Shown piece by piece: positions 43,501 to 51,545 of a stretch of 64,000 nt of DNA. The position numbers and the translations under genes were made by a program. The stretch comes from 2-12-FULL-35-15 sp036386835 (GTDB lineage Bacteria; Bacteroidota; Bacteroidia; 2-12-FULL-35-15). The notes beneath the pieces were generated by a model that worked only from the letters and a program-made list of their open reading frames with translations, was not told where the DNA came from and ran no database searches. The DNA lies in NCBI GenBank assembly GCA_036386835.1, contig DASVUX010000032.1, positions 1 to 64,000 on the forward strand, written 5' to 3'. Each line of letters starts with the position of its first letter. Position 1 is the first letter of the stretch.

Positions 43501-44784
43501 ATGAAAAGTAGTCAACCAAAGGTTTTAATGTTAGGATGGGAATTTCCGCCAATAATCAATGGCGGATTAGGAGTGGCTTGTCACGATTTGTCAAGCGCTA
43601 TGTCAGAGTTGGCTAATATAACCATGATTATCCCGAAGTCCAGCCCGGATTTTAAAATGAAAAACATGAACCTGGTCGGGATCAATAATCTTGATCTTAC
43701 TGCTATGGGCATCCGTGGAGATTCGGGCAGGGGCCTCCCTTTCGACCTTAAAGCTATACCGGCCGACCTCAACCCATATTATTCTGAGAAAGAAAATACC
43801 CAAAAAAATGCTGATTCACACCACGGGACCAGTAATGGATCTAATCCTGCAGCTTTTGATATTGACAATTTGTATGGCGGTGATGTGATAAACAAAGTAA
43901 TGCAATATGCCGAGATCGCAGCCTCTTTAGCATCCACAATGGATTTTGATGTTATTCATGCCCATGATTGGATGACGATGCTGGCCGGAATGAAAATAAA
44001 GGAACAAACCGGTAAACCACTGGTAATGCATATTCACTCACTGGAGGTAGACCGTAGCGGTACAGACAGCAAAGGCTGGGTTTATGAACTGGAAAAGAAA
44101 GGAATGGAATATGCCGACCTGCTGATCCCGGTAAGCAACTTTACAGCTGAGAATATCAAGAAATATTATGGGATTAACGCAACTAAAATAGCTGTCGTAC
44201 ATAACGGGAGCAATGTAGTGAAGTCTTTCCGCAGCAAAAGATGCTTTAAAGAAAAAACTGTTTTATTCGTGGGCCGGCTTACCCGCCAGAAAGGACCGGA
44301 AAAGTTCCTTGATATCGCAGCTAAAGTTCTTGAAACAAACCCGGATGTACGGTTTGTTATGGCTGGGGTTGGTGATTATTTTAAGTCAATGCTCGAACAA
44401 AGCTCATATAACCATATTGGTAATCGCTTCCACCTGACCGGCTTCCTTAACCAGGAAAAACTCCGTTATTTATTCTCGATCAGTGATGTGTATTGTATGC
44501 CATCGGTATCAGAACCATTTGGCTTATCAGCTGTGGAGGCTGCACAATTCGGTATCCCCTGCGTTATTTCAAAGCAATCAGGTGTGGCTGAAGTTCTGAA
44601 TGGGTCTCTTAAATTCGATTTCTGGGATACCGACAAGGCTGCAGGAAGCATTCTTAATCTTTTAAGCGACCCGATCCTGAGGAAAAAAGTGGTAGAGGAC
44701 GCTTCCGAGAACCTTCACAATATCACGTGGGACCTTTCTGCGAAGAAAATCATTGACGCATACGCATCACGCCAGTTCATTTAA
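43501..44784 (+). CDS. Glycosyltransferase family 4, glycogen-synthase-like
   Basis: 427 residues, cytoplasmic. N-terminal GT-B domain: VLMLGWEFPPIINGGLGVAC, typical of glycogen/starch synthases (the KxGG-like NGGLG loop), then FDVIHAHDWMT and VMHIHSLEVDRSG. The C-terminal nucleotide-binding domain has VLFVGRLTRQKGPEKFL and the E(x7)E motif SEPFGLSAVEAA. It should transfer glucose from a nucleotide sugar (ADP- or UDP-glucose) to an alpha-glucan. It is first in an operon with a GH57 enzyme (19 bp gap) and a GlcNAc-kinase-like ATPase; the GT-GH57 pair is also found in other Bacteroidota glycogen loci. Regulon promoter 5 controls it. Confidence 0.9.
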   Translation: MKSSQPKVLMLGWEFPPIINGGLGVACHDLSSAMSELANITMIIPKSSPDFKMKNMNLVGINNLDLTAMGIRGDSGRGLPFDLKAIPADLNPYYSEKENTQKNADSHHGTSNGSNPAAFDIDNLYGGDVINKVMQYAEIAASLASTMDFDVIHAHDWMTMLAGMKIKEQTGKPLVMHIHSLEVDRSGTDSKGWVYELEKKGMEYADLLIPVSNFTAENIKKYYGINATKIAVVHNGSNVVKSFRSKRCFKEKTVLFVGRLTRQKGPEKFLDIAAKVLETNPDVRFVMAGVGDYFKSMLEQSSYNHIGNRFHLTGFLNQEKLRYLFSISDVYCMPSVSEPFGLSAVEAAQFGIPCVISKQSGVAEVLNGSLKFDFWDTDKAAGSILNLLSDPILRKKVVEDASENLHNITWDLSAKKIIDAYASRQFI

Positions 44785-44803
44785 ACAACAAACACAATAT
44801 ATC

Positions 44804-46111
44804 ATGCCATCACTCTGCTTCTATTTCCAGGTACATCAACCATTTCGTCTAAGAAATTACTCATTTTTTGATATCGGTCAGTCCGATGTATATGAAGATG
44901 AGAAAGCAAACAGGGAAATCATGAATAAAGTGGCTGATAAATGCTACATTAAAACCAACAGGAAGATGCTGGAACTTATCCAGCGTCACCAGGGCAAATT
45001 CCGAATCAGCTACTCCATCAGCGGAACTGCGATTGAGCAGTTTGAAAAGTACAGGCCTGATGTTCTTCAATCATTTATAGACCTTGCAAATACCGGTTGC
45101 GTGGAGTTTCTTTCCGAAACCTATTCTCATTCACTGAGCTTTATTTATTCGAAGGATGAATTTAAGCGCCAGGTGGAAAAGCATGCAAATGTTATTAAAA
45201 AATATTTTAATCAAACACCTAAAGTTTTCCGCAACACAGAGCTTATTTTTAATAATGAGCTGGCTGCGTATGTTGAGGAAATGGGATACCAGGGAATTAT
45301 ATGCGAAGGTGTAGACCGGTTGCTGGGCGAAAGATCCCCTAATTTCCTCTACCGCTCAGTTAATACGAAGAAAATTAAACTTCTATTAAAAAATTATAAG
45401 CTATCGGATGATATTGCATTCCGTTTTTCGGATAAAGGCTGGAAAGAATTTCCTCTCACTGTTGACAAATATAAAAACTGGGTATTCAATATCGCAGGCC
45501 ATGGTGAAACTGTAAACCTTTTTATGGATTATGAAACATTCGGTGAACACCAGTGGGAATCAACAGGGATATTTAATTTCCTTGACACCCTCCCGGGAGA
45601 GATCCTCAAACATCCCGATTTTGACTTTAAAACCCCTTCGGAAGTTATAGCCGCTTACCCGGCCAGGGAACTTTACGATGCGCACAGTTTTATTTCATGG
45701 GCGGATATGGAGCGGGACCTTTCAGCATGGCTGAGTAATTCCATGCAAAATGAGGCCATGAGACGTATCTATTCCATTGAACAGGAGGTGAAAGCATTGA
45801 ATGATCCGCACCTGCTGAATGTATGGGAACGCCTGCAGACTTCGGATCACTATTATTACATGTGTACTAAATTCTGGAATGATGGTGATGTGCATAAGTA
45901 CTTCAGCCCTTACGAATCGCCTTACGATGCTTATCTGTACTTCATGAATGTCTTCAGCGACCTGGAGTGCAGGTTAAAAGATCTTAAAAAAAAGTCAAAG
46001 AAGCAGCTTACCAAAGCTCTTAAGGATTCAATCCCTAAAGGGAAGATAGAAGCAAAAGTAATCAGATCGCGTGAAACTGAATTGGTATTCAAAGAAGCTT
46101 CCCGGTTATAA
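44804..46111 (+). CDS. Glycoside hydrolase family 57 (alpha-amylase/branching-type)
   Basis: 435 residues from ATG 44804 (MPSLCFYFQVHQPFRLR); the longer frame overlaps the preceding gene. GH57 marks: the FQVHQPFRLR start, RNTELIFNNELAAYVEEMG with the nucleophile Glu (about 147), and NLFMDYETFGEHQWESTG with the acid Asp (about 240). The (beta/alpha)7 barrel is followed by a helical domain (WADMERDLSAWLSNSMQNEA). GH57 enzymes act on alpha-1,4 glucans or make alpha-1,6 branches. Cytoplasmic, no signal. With the GT4 it should shape a glycogen-like polymer. A C-terminal Lys-rich stretch (KDLKKKSKKQLTKALKD) follows the domain. Confidence 0.9.
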   Translation: MPSLCFYFQVHQPFRLRNYSFFDIGQSDVYEDEKANREIMNKVADKCYIKTNRKMLELIQRHQGKFRISYSISGTAIEQFEKYRPDVLQSFIDLANTGCVEFLSETYSHSLSFIYSKDEFKRQVEKHANVIKKYFNQTPKVFRNTELIFNNELAAYVEEMGYQGIICEGVDRLLGERSPNFLYRSVNTKKIKLLLKNYKLSDDIAFRFSDKGWKEFPLTVDKYKNWVFNIAGHGETVNLFMDYETFGEHQWESTGIFNFLDTLPGEILKHPDFDFKTPSEVIAAYPARELYDAHSFISWADMERDLSAWLSNSMQNEAMRRIYSIEQEVKALNDPHLLNVWERLQTSDHYYYMCTKFWNDGDVHKYFSPYESPYDAYLYFMNVFSDLECRLKDLKKKSKKQLTKALKDSIPKGKIEAKVIRSRETELVFKEASRL

Positions 46112-46136
46112 CATTCTTAATTGTAAATCTAGAGAG

Positions 46137-47000
46137 ATGATTTTAATTGCAGACAGCGGATCTACAAAAACAGACTGGCGCCTGGTGGATTCAACCAATA
46201 ACCATCACAGATTCGGGACTATCGGGTTCAATCCTTTTTTCCAGGACTCTATAACAATTGCAGAAGAACTTAAAACAAAATTACTTCCTGAGTTCCGGGC
46301 GGTCTGCCCGGAAAGCAAGGAGCCTCTCTACATCTATTTTTACGGGGCCGGCTGTTCCAGTCCTGAAAAATGCGAAGTTGTATCAACAGCCATTAAACAT
46401 GTATTTCCTGATGCCACTATAGAGGTGGAGCATGACCTTTTAGCAGCCGCACGCGCATTATGCGGTCCGAAGGAAGGAATTGCAGCGATCATGGGAACGG
46501 GCTCCAATTCCTGTTATTACAACGGCAAAGAAATAGTGAACAATGTTTCCTCTCTTGGATATATACTTGGCGATGAGGGAAGCGGAGCCTATATCGGCAA
46601 ACATTTCATACAGGATTATCTTAACAAGGAAGTCCCGTTAAATATTGCAGAAAGCTTCAGGGAAACGTATAATCTCAGCGATGAGAATATTCTTAATGCT
46701 ATATATAAACAGCCAATGCCAAGCAGGTTCCTGGCATCATTTAGTAAATTCATCAACCAGCACCGGAGAGAGCAGTATTTTATCGATCTTGTAAATAACA
46801 GTTTCGAAATGTTCTTCAACAAGCATATCTGCAAATATGATAACCATAAAACGGTTGGTCTTTCCTGTGTAGGTTCAGTAGCTTATCATTACAGTGATAC
46901 ATTACAGGAAGTTGCTAAGAAGAAAGGCGTGAAAATCGAAAGGATCATCGAATCGCCAATTGCAGATCTTACCGAGTTCCATCGGTTAAAACAAAATTAA
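46137..47000 (+). CDS. BadF/BadG-type ATPase, N-acetylglucosamine kinase-like
   Basis: 287 residues from ATG 46137 (MILIADSGSTKTDWRLV); the upstream frame overlaps GH57. Phosphate loop 1 is ADSGSTKTDW, the second is IMGTGSNSCYY, then LGDEGSGAYIGKHFI, and the last SCVGSVAYHY. This is the pattern of the Bacteroidota N-acetylglucosamine kinase-like members of the ASKHA fold. It probably phosphorylates an amino sugar or hexose in the cytoplasm. It follows GH57 by 25 bp and is the last gene of the operon under regulon promoter 5, so glucose or GlcNAc from polymer turnover is a plausible substrate. Confidence 0.87.
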   Translation: MILIADSGSTKTDWRLVDSTNNHHRFGTIGFNPFFQDSITIAEELKTKLLPEFRAVCPESKEPLYIYFYGAGCSSPEKCEVVSTAIKHVFPDATIEVEHDLLAAARALCGPKEGIAAIMGTGSNSCYYNGKEIVNNVSSLGYILGDEGSGAYIGKHFIQDYLNKEVPLNIAESFRETYNLSDENILNAIYKQPMPSRFLASFSKFINQHRREQYFIDLVNNSFEMFFNKHICKYDNHKTVGLSCVGSVAYHYSDTLQEVAKKKGVKIERIIESPIADLTEFHRLKQN

Positions 47001-47035
47001 TTTCCTTCCCTGATTAATTCTTATTATCGCCCTTC

Positions 47036-47338
47036 TTACTTTTTATCTGCTGTCGCTTTTTTATTGATCGCATCATTGATGAAAATTTCGAGTTGCAGAT
47101 CAAACTCCGCGCTATCCAGCTTTCCGGACTTATAATCGTCTGCCAGTGTCTTTAAATAATATTTATCATAGGATGGAACATTATCCGGCCGCGGTTCAGT
47201 TCTTTCAAACAGCGTTTCATAGCGGCCAAAATCGGATGGGCTCAGTTTTTCTATTTTTATCACCAGCCATGTGGCGAATATTAAATTAAAAATAAAGAAT
47301 ATTGGTTTTAATAAAAAGCTGTAATCTTTCATAATCAT
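47036..47338 (-). CDS. Small single-pass membrane protein next to the BcsA-like synthase
   Basis: 100 residues (or 98 from the second ATG). One membrane helix at about 10-29 (LKPIFFIFNLIFATWLVIKI) followed by a polar domain with FERTEPRPDNVPSYDKYYLK and KSGKLDSAEFDLQLEIF. No family recognised. It lies 15 bp downstream of the synthase and is the last gene of that operon. Small membrane partners such as BcsB anchors or BcsF are common in synthase complexes, so an accessory role is possible; there is no direct evidence. Confidence 0.65.
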   Translation of the reverse strand: MIMKDYSFLLKPIFFIFNLIFATWLVIKIEKLSPSDFGRYETLFERTEPRPDNVPSYDKYYLKTLADDYKSGKLDSAEFDLQLEIFINDAINKKATADKK

Positions 47339-47353
47339 ATTTAGTTTTTTAAA

Positions 47354-49159
47354 TTATTCCTCATCGGATTTCCAGTTGGCCGCACGGATCATTACACTCA
47401 GGTCAATTATATTAAAGATCGTCCAGAAGGCATTCGCAGCAAAGCCGGAAGGAGTCGGATGCTTACCTAAATACAGAAGTACCGCATTATAAAGGATTCC
47501 AATAACGCTTAAGCTGATAATTATAATATGCGGCAGGATATGCTGAAAATTCTGGGCATTTGCCTTGTCTTTTGGTGTTACGTTGAATTTCACCTTCTTA
47601 CCTCTAATGACCGAGATCAGCGAAAGTAGCATGAACCAGAAGCTGGAAATATAATACTGGTCGCCTCTTTTTGTCGCTATTCCCCAGCACCCAAGGGTGA
47701 TCGTGATGGTGTTCATAACCTGGAAAGGAAGAAAATATTTGAAAAAATCAAAACTATAAGCCTGGACAGGTAATTGAAGCGAAAAGAAAAAAACGATTGG
47801 GCTCAGAAGAAATACCAGAATCCAGAGAGGTGCAAAGTAGGACCAGATAGTATTAAAATAGCAGACCTTCTGCCAGAATGTAAGTCCCTTTTTAAATACG
47901 GGGTTATCTTTGAAAGCGATATCCAGGGAACCTTCCGCATAACGCTGATGCTGCTTGATCCAACTGTCGAGATCCTGGGTCGAAAGCATTTTACATTCTA
48001 TGTCCGGGTGCTGCAAGCTTTCCCAGCGGTTGTCACTGTCTGCATGCAACATAATGGAAGTATAAATATCTTCCGATGCATGGAATTTAAACGGTATGAT
48101 CTTCTGGTCGGAAAGGATTTCTCTCTTTTTCTGTATCGTTGAAATCCCGACAGCCTGGGCAACCGATAGCTCCCTGCGCTTTTTCAGACCTTCGGCAAAA
48201 TCTTTAAGTGCCAGGCTCATCACTGCTTCTCTCCTGTGGAAGGATCCGGCACCACAGCAAAAAGCGGCATTATAATTATTACGTTTTCTCAGGATCACAT
48301 CATAAAAAAGCCGCGGATCATTACCAAAAATATCTTCATTGATTTCTATCTTGCTGAATAAAAGATCTATAGGCTTTCCAATGATCCTGTTCCTGATCTT
48401 TAATTTGGACTTTATCACCGAACTCAGCTTCTCAGGTGCCGTGGTATCATAGAACCACTGGGGCGTCTGCACCCATGCGAGTTTCCTGTTCCTGAAATAG
48501 CCGCTTGTGTTGATAAGGAAATTGGGTAAGGGCCTTGTATCCGCGTCAAGGATCACAAAAAGGTCACCATCCGTATGCTGGAGTCCGTTCTTTAAATTCC
48601 CCGCCTTGTATCCTTCATTGTGTTCCCTGATCAAATAGCCAACACCCTCCTCTTCCGCAACCTCTTTCATGTTCTGCTTGTTGGGGTCCCTGCCGTCCCT
48701 TCTTCCGTCATCAAGCACATATACCTTAATAGTTACATCAGGATACGGGTACACCATTTTTTTTGCATCAATGATGCTTAATCTTACAAGCTCCACATCC
48801 TCATTATAGGTTGCAATAAAGACATCGATCTTTACAGGACGGTCTTCCCGCTCCTGTAGATCTTCTATTTCCGATAAATAATGAATTGGCGGGGTTTTCT
48901 TTGCATCCTTATATGACCAGAAATTGATCACGATGAGAATTGTGCTCAGATAGCTCAGGGTTTCCGCTGTTACGAGGGGTATTGCAAACCATAAAGCATT
49001 GGGATTAAGGGATTCTGTCCAGCGCCAGAAAATATAGGATGCACCTAATACAATCGTAATTACCCCAAAAAACTGGAACAGGTAAGTGCGGAATTTATTC
49101 TCCTGGATTGCTTTATAAGGTTTCCTGTCCTCGTATTTACTAAAGTAAAATTGCTTCAT
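47354..49159 (-). CDS. Family 2 glycosyltransferase, cellulose-synthase-like
   Basis: 601 residues. Two N-terminal membrane helices (about 29-49 and 58-81), a large GT2 domain and five C-terminal helices from about 435. GT2 motifs: VFIATYNEDVELV, YVLDDGRRDGRD, VILDADTRPLPNF (DxD), FHASEDIYTSIM (TED-like) and KQHQRYAEGSLDI in place of QxxRW, with Tyr for Trp. There is no PilZ domain, so c-di-GMP does not bind directly. It should polymerise a nucleotide sugar, probably into a beta-glycan, and export it across the inner membrane. Its STAS neighbour is only 1 bp upstream. The product could be cellulose, curdlan-like glucan or another beta-polymer. It is under regulon promoter 6. Confidence 0.9.
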   Translation of the reverse strand: MKQFYFSKYEDRKPYKAIQENKFRTYLFQFFGVITIVLGASYIFWRWTESLNPNALWFAIPLVTAETLSYLSTILIVINFWSYKDAKKTPPIHYLSEIEDLQEREDRPVKIDVFIATYNEDVELVRLSIIDAKKMVYPYPDVTIKVYVLDDGRRDGRDPNKQNMKEVAEEEGVGYLIREHNEGYKAGNLKNGLQHTDGDLFVILDADTRPLPNFLINTSGYFRNRKLAWVQTPQWFYDTTAPEKLSSVIKSKLKIRNRIIGKPIDLLFSKIEINEDIFGNDPRLFYDVILRKRNNYNAAFCCGAGSFHRREAVMSLALKDFAEGLKKRRELSVAQAVGISTIQKKREILSDQKIIPFKFHASEDIYTSIMLHADSDNRWESLQHPDIECKMLSTQDLDSWIKQHQRYAEGSLDIAFKDNPVFKKGLTFWQKVCYFNTIWSYFAPLWILVFLLSPIVFFFSLQLPVQAYSFDFFKYFLPFQVMNTITITLGCWGIATKRGDQYYISSFWFMLLSLISVIRGKKVKFNVTPKDKANAQNFQHILPHIIIISLSVIGILYNAVLLYLGKHPTPSGFAANAFWTIFNIIDLSVMIRAANWKSDEE

Positions 49160-49160
49160 A

Positions 49161-49568
49161 CTAGCTGCAGATTAAGATCTGATCGAGACCAAGGGCTTTG
49201 ATCTTATTTTTGATCTTGTCACAAACATTTACGAATTGCACGTCAACATCTTTTTGAAGTAAAGACTCTAGGAGGTCGATAAGGTTAGCCATCCCCGTGT
49301 TATTTATAAAATAAATATTTTTCAGGTCATAATATTGAGTACCCTGGAAAAACACTCCCGGTAATTCTGTCTTATTATCGCTAAGGCGAAGTGATTCATA
49401 AGAGCGAATCGGGGCTTCTTCTTTGATTACAAATCCATTCCCGGACAAATGGATACTCTTAAGATTGCTTTCTGACTTTTTTAGCATTCCTGAAGCAGCC
49501 AAATTCTGTAATTGACCCTCTGTGGCGTGGCCGGTATCAGGTGTTGTATCTGCAGTATAATCCTCCAT
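49161..49568 (-). CDS. STAS-domain protein
   Basis: 135 residues. The C-terminal 95 match a STAS (anti-sigma-factor antagonist-like) domain: the strand KNIYFINNTGMANLIDLLES, with T91 at the position usually phosphorylated, then VDVQFVNVCDKIKNKIKALGLDQI. The first 30 residues are disordered. By family knowledge such proteins work by partner switching with a serine kinase. It is coupled to the BcsA-like synthase (1 bp gap), so it may bind the synthase or carry a switching signal to it in place of the missing PilZ domain. No anti-sigma kinase is nearby. Confidence 0.8.
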   Translation of the reverse strand: MEDYTADTTPDTGHATEGQLQNLAASGMLKKSESNLKSIHLSGNGFVIKEEAPIRSYESLRLSDNKTELPGVFFQGTQYYDLKNIYFINNTGMANLIDLLESLLQKDVDVQFVNVCDKIKNKIKALGLDQILICS

Positions 49569-49594
49569 AGTATTTATGATTTTATATTCTTATA

Positions 49595-49658
49595 CAAAAT
49601 TACATGCCTTAACAGCTTAAAGTGCCGAATTTTCGATAAACAAAGGGTTTTTATAGCT
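49595..49658 (-). promoter_or_regulatory. Regulon promoter 6: AGCTAT-N17-CGAA and TAATTTTG
   Basis: On the minus strand AGCTAT starts at 49658, CGAA is at 49635-49632 and TAATTTTG starts at 49602, 56 bases from the first A. It lies 27 bp upstream of the STAS gene, outside the main cluster but with identical geometry. No -33 TTG. Confidence 0.72.
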
Positions 49659-49809
49659 ATGGACATTATAATTAAAAATAAACGCGGCAATTAATATGTA
49701 AACTTTTCCTCACTCGTAACTAAAGTGCAAATCCCTGTCATTTAAAGTTGCGTAACTGGCACATTATTTTGATAAGCATTCGAAGTTCTAACTTTTATAA
49801 AAAAACGAT

Positions 49810-51483
49810 ATGAAAAAAATCTACGTGGCAGTGTTATTAAATTCATTGTTTATTAACCTGGATGCTCAGAATTTCGACTGGGCAAAATGTGAAGGGAAAT
49901 ATGCCTACGATTACGGCTATGGCATATCTACCGATGTTAGCGGCAATGTGTATGTCGCAGGAAAATATGAAGAGGATGGCGCGTTTTTCAGCGGCACCAC
50001 AGTTCCATGTGCCGGAAACCATGATATGTTCCTGGCAAAATACACATCGTCCGGAAACCTTGTCTGGATCCGGACAGCAGGTGGTGTGCTTGGAGACTAT
50101 GCTCATGCAATGGTAACCGACCATACCAATTTTATTTATGTTGCCGGAGAACTTGAGGGTTCCGGTGATGTTGTGAGTTTCTCCAACTCAAGTGTTACAC
50201 TGAATACCAATGGTGACAACGACATCTTTGTTGCAAAGTATGACATGAATGGTAACCTTCTCTGGGCAAAAAGTGCCGGAGGTGGCGGAGGAGAAAAGGC
50301 CCTCGGAGTATCTTACGATAATGCAGGAAATGTCTATATCTGCGGTAACTACAAAACCAGCTTCGTATATGAAGGGGTGCCTTTAACGGCAGTAAGTCCG
50401 GGAGAACGGGATATTTTCGTTGCAAAGTATGATGCGAATGGTAATTTCCAGTGGGTTAAATCTGCAGGCGGACCAGGAAGAGAAGAAGCATTGTCAATAG
50501 AATGTACAGGTGCCGGAGAAGTTTATGTTTGCGGTATGTATTCTAATGGTGCAGTATGGGGTTCACAAACATACAATACGCCTGCCACACCTACAGGAAC
50601 TTATTTAAACGGTTTTCTTTCGAAGTATGCAACTGATGGTACTTTATTATGGGTGAAACCTATCGGTGGTGATTATGATGATGTTGCATGGGACCTTACA
50701 ATTGATAATGGAGGAAAGATCATTGTAACAGGTGAATATCACGCTAACGTGATGTTTGATGCGATCCAGTTAACAACTGTTGCAAGTGCAGATATATTTG
50801 TTGCATCATACGATGGATCAGGAAATGTCGCATGGGCAAAATCAGCAGGAGGAACTCTTTCTGACCGTGCACGCGGAATTGGAACCGACGGATCAAAAAT
50901 CTTTATTACCGGTCAGTTCGGAAGTGAGCCAGGAACACCTGCTATGTTCGGAACCAACAGTTTACTTGCTGTTGACAGTTCGGATGTATTCATGGCAGGA
51001 ATGGATAACAACGGGAACTTCCTTTGGGTAAAAGGGGTTACAGGTCCTGTCGATGCATTTGAGCCGCTTGGATATGAATCAGGAAATGCGATATGCGCTC
51101 ATGATGCAAATACTATTTATGCTACAGGGGCGATTCTTGATGGTGGAACATTCGGGGTATTCGCACTGGATGATTACAGCCGTACTGATGCGTTTATTGC
51201 AAAGATCAACATGTTAGTAGGTGTTGATGAAACTGCAGGTGCTTCAGCGCTAAAGATTTATCCTAATCCCGCCACAGGTGTTTTCAGCATTGATGTTACA
51301 GACCTTCAAAATGAAAGAATGGAACTGTCCGTCTATAATTATCTTGGAGAACTTATTGAGAGAAAAGCACCTACTTCCAATACAACTCTGAATGTGGATA
51401 TTTCTACTCAGAATAAAGGAGTTTATTTTGTAGAAATTAAAACAGAAAATAAAATTTTCAGGGATAAAATTATCCTTCAATAA
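49810..51483 (+). CDS. T9SS-sorted SBBP-type beta-propeller protein
   Basis: 557 residues with a signal peptide (1-19). About nine SBBP-type repeats of about 50 residues, each with a GNVY(V/I)(A/C)G strand followed by DIFVAKYDxxGNxxWxKSAGG (for example GNVYICGNYKTS, GEVYVCGMYSNG, GKIIVTGEYHAN). The C-terminal sorting domain is LKIYPNPATGVFSIDVT, LSVYNYLGELI, NKGVYFVEIK, RDKIILQ. It is exported through the type IX system. The family is common in gliding or surface-colonising Bacteroidota; ligand unknown. A terminator follows 7 bp after the stop. It is divergent from the STAS operon. Confidence 0.9.
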   Translation: MKKIYVAVLLNSLFINLDAQNFDWAKCEGKYAYDYGYGISTDVSGNVYVAGKYEEDGAFFSGTTVPCAGNHDMFLAKYTSSGNLVWIRTAGGVLGDYAHAMVTDHTNFIYVAGELEGSGDVVSFSNSSVTLNTNGDNDIFVAKYDMNGNLLWAKSAGGGGGEKALGVSYDNAGNVYICGNYKTSFVYEGVPLTAVSPGERDIFVAKYDANGNFQWVKSAGGPGREEALSIECTGAGEVYVCGMYSNGAVWGSQTYNTPATPTGTYLNGFLSKYATDGTLLWVKPIGGDYDDVAWDLTIDNGGKIIVTGEYHANVMFDAIQLTTVASADIFVASYDGSGNVAWAKSAGGTLSDRARGIGTDGSKIFITGQFGSEPGTPAMFGTNSLLAVDSSDVFMAGMDNNGNFLWVKGVTGPVDAFEPLGYESGNAICAHDANTIYATGAILDGGTFGVFALDDYSRTDAFIAKINMLVGVDETAGASALKIYPNPATGVFSIDVTDLQNERMELSVYNYLGELIERKAPTSNTTLNVDISTQNKGVYFVEIKTENKIFRDKIILQ

Positions 51484-51489
51484 ATTCAT

Positions 51490-51519
51490 AACCGGCCCTT
51501 AAGCGGGCCGGTTGTATTT
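51490..51519 (+). terminator. Hairpin terminator after the propeller gene
   Basis: Stem AACCGGCCC / GGGCCGGTT with a TTAAGC loop; the following GTATTT is only weakly T-rich. Confidence 0.65.
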
Positions 51520-51545
51520 AAATAAATTGAACTAAAACCAAGACT

